Made by a program: the position numbers and the translations under genes
The notes under the pieces: model-generated
What the model was told of the DNA's origin: nothing
The model's database searches: none
Seen by the model: the letters and a program-made list of their open reading frames with translations, nothing else
In this document: positions 5,357-5,921 of the stretch, one piece after another
Layout: every line of letters starts with the position of its first letter
How positions within the stretch are numbered: position 1 is the first letter of the stretch
Source of the DNA: an uncultured Oscillibacter sp.
GTDB taxonomy: Bacteria > Bacillota > Clostridia > Oscillospirales > Oscillospiraceae
Assembly: GCA_937884915.1 (NCBI GenBank)
Contig: CALAAN010000269.1
Span: 1-5,921, forward strand
Reading direction: 5' to 3'
Length of the DNA: 5,921 bases

Positions 5357-5921
5357 ATGGATAACGCTTTGAAAATAGGATGCGTGGTCATGGCGGCGGG
5401 CAATGCCGCGCGCTTTGGTGAAAATAAGCTCGCCGCGACGATGAACGGAAAGCCGCTCATCGAGCACGCGCTCGAGGCGATCCCGCGGGAGAGCTTTTCC
5501 CGTGTGCTGGTCGTGACACAGCACGAGAACGTCGAAACGGCTGCGAAAAAGTCTGGTTTTGCAACGCTGCGGAATGAGCATCCCGAGCGCGGCCAGAGCG
5601 AGACGATCCGCCTCGGCACAGCGGCGCTGTCAGACTGTGACGCGCTCTGCTTCATGGTGGCCGACCAGCCGATGCTCAAGCGTGAAACCGTCGCGCAGGA
5701 GCTGGAATTCTATCGCGCCCACAGCGAAAACATCGTTGGACTGGGGCACAACGGCGTGCGGGGCAATCCCTGCATCTTCCCTGCCCGCTTCTTCCCCGAG
5801 CTTCTGTCGCTCGAGGGCGACATCGGCGGCAGCGCGGTCATCAAAAAGCACTTAGACGATCTGCTGCTCTTTGAAGCGCCGGAGACGGAGCTTCGCGACG
5901 TCGACACGAAGGAAGCGCTCG
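5357..5921 (+). CDS. mocA: Molybdenum cofactor cytidylyltransferase, cut by the window edge
   Basis: Transfers CMP from CTP to Mo-molybdopterin, giving the cytosine dinucleotide cofactor used by xanthine-dehydrogenase-family hydroxylases. The 188 visible residues have the nucleotidyltransferase signature MAAGNAARFGENK (12-24; AAG as in MocA-like proteins, MobA has AGG), GQSETIRLG (79-87), the metal-binding Asp in VADQPM (101-106), GVRGNPCIFP (133-142), GDIGGS (154-159) and DVDT (181-184), a usual C-terminal signature, so only a few residues are probably missing. The ATG is immediately preceded by an in-frame TAG, so no earlier start is possible; the ribosome site is weak (GGTGAT, 5 bases away). 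It is transcribed divergently from xdhA. The AAG motif and the xdh neighbour favour MocA; a MobA-like GTP enzyme is less likely. Confidence 0.9.
   Translation, partial: MDNALKIGCVVMAAGNAARFGENKLAATMNGKPLIEHALEAIPRESFSRVLVVTQHENVETAAKKSGFATLRNEHPERGQSETIRLGTAALSDCDALCFMVADQPMLKRETVAQELEFYRAHSENIVGLGHNGVRGNPCIFPARFFPELLSLEGDIGGSAVIKKHLDDLLLFEAPETELRDVDTKEAL

Noticed and set aside
5340..5372. Ten-codon ORF overlapping the mocA start as a coding feature
   Set aside because: It is too short to call from one sequence and has only a weak GGTGA-type ribosome site; it is kept as part of the attenuation idea, not as a gene.
5159..5581. In-frame N-terminal extension of xdhA (open frame to 5581, 911 residues in all)
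   Set aside because: The extra 141 residues have no similarity to the family, cross the promoter region and run antisense to mocA; the ATG at 5156-5158 has a perfect ribosome site and gives the expected length.

Overview
The window looks like a chromosomal segment of an anaerobic, fairly GC-rich Firmicute, most plausibly an Oscillospirales/Clostridiales-type gut bacterium. This is inferred from strong AGGAGG ribosome sites, sigma-A promoters with extended -10 boxes, a Firmicute-style UMP kinase, an orphan cytidylate-kinase-like protein of a kind common in clostridia, and a clostridial-type purine hydroxylase locus. No mobile element, CRISPR array, tRNA or rRNA was seen. The species cannot be fixed from the sequence alone.

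Layout. Bases 1-546 (minus) hold the first 182 codons of UMP kinase (pyrH), cut by the window edge. Bases 547-738 hold its probable promoter and the terminator of the next gene. Bases 739-1347 (minus) encode a 202-residue cytidylate-kinase-like protein. Bases 1348-1460 hold its promoter, and a perfect inverted repeat there covers the -10 box and may also terminate the operon upstream. Bases 1461-5158 (minus) form a tight operon transcribed xdhA-xdhB-xdhC: the molybdenum, FAD and 2x[2Fe-2S] subunits of a three-subunit xanthine dehydrogenase, with a 3-base gap and then a 4-base overlap between genes. Bases 5159-5356 are a divergent regulatory region. From 5357 (plus) runs mocA, the molybdenum cofactor cytidylyltransferase, cut by the right edge after 188 codons.

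How the genes work together. XdhA, XdhB and XdhC together should hydroxylate hypoxanthine/xanthine at the Mo site and pass electrons through the two Fe-S clusters to FAD. MocA attaches CMP to molybdopterin to make the dinucleotide cofactor used by this enzyme family, so the divergent pair couples apoenzyme and cofactor supply. The two kinases downstream belong to nucleotide metabolism; pyrH is a housekeeping gene with its own promoter, and no direct link to purine oxidation is shown. The most interesting points are regulatory: overlapping divergent promoters between xdhA and mocA, a terminator-like hairpin in the mocA leader, and the dyad over the kinase-like gene's promoter. I found no clearly new multi-gene system; the loci are recognisable families.
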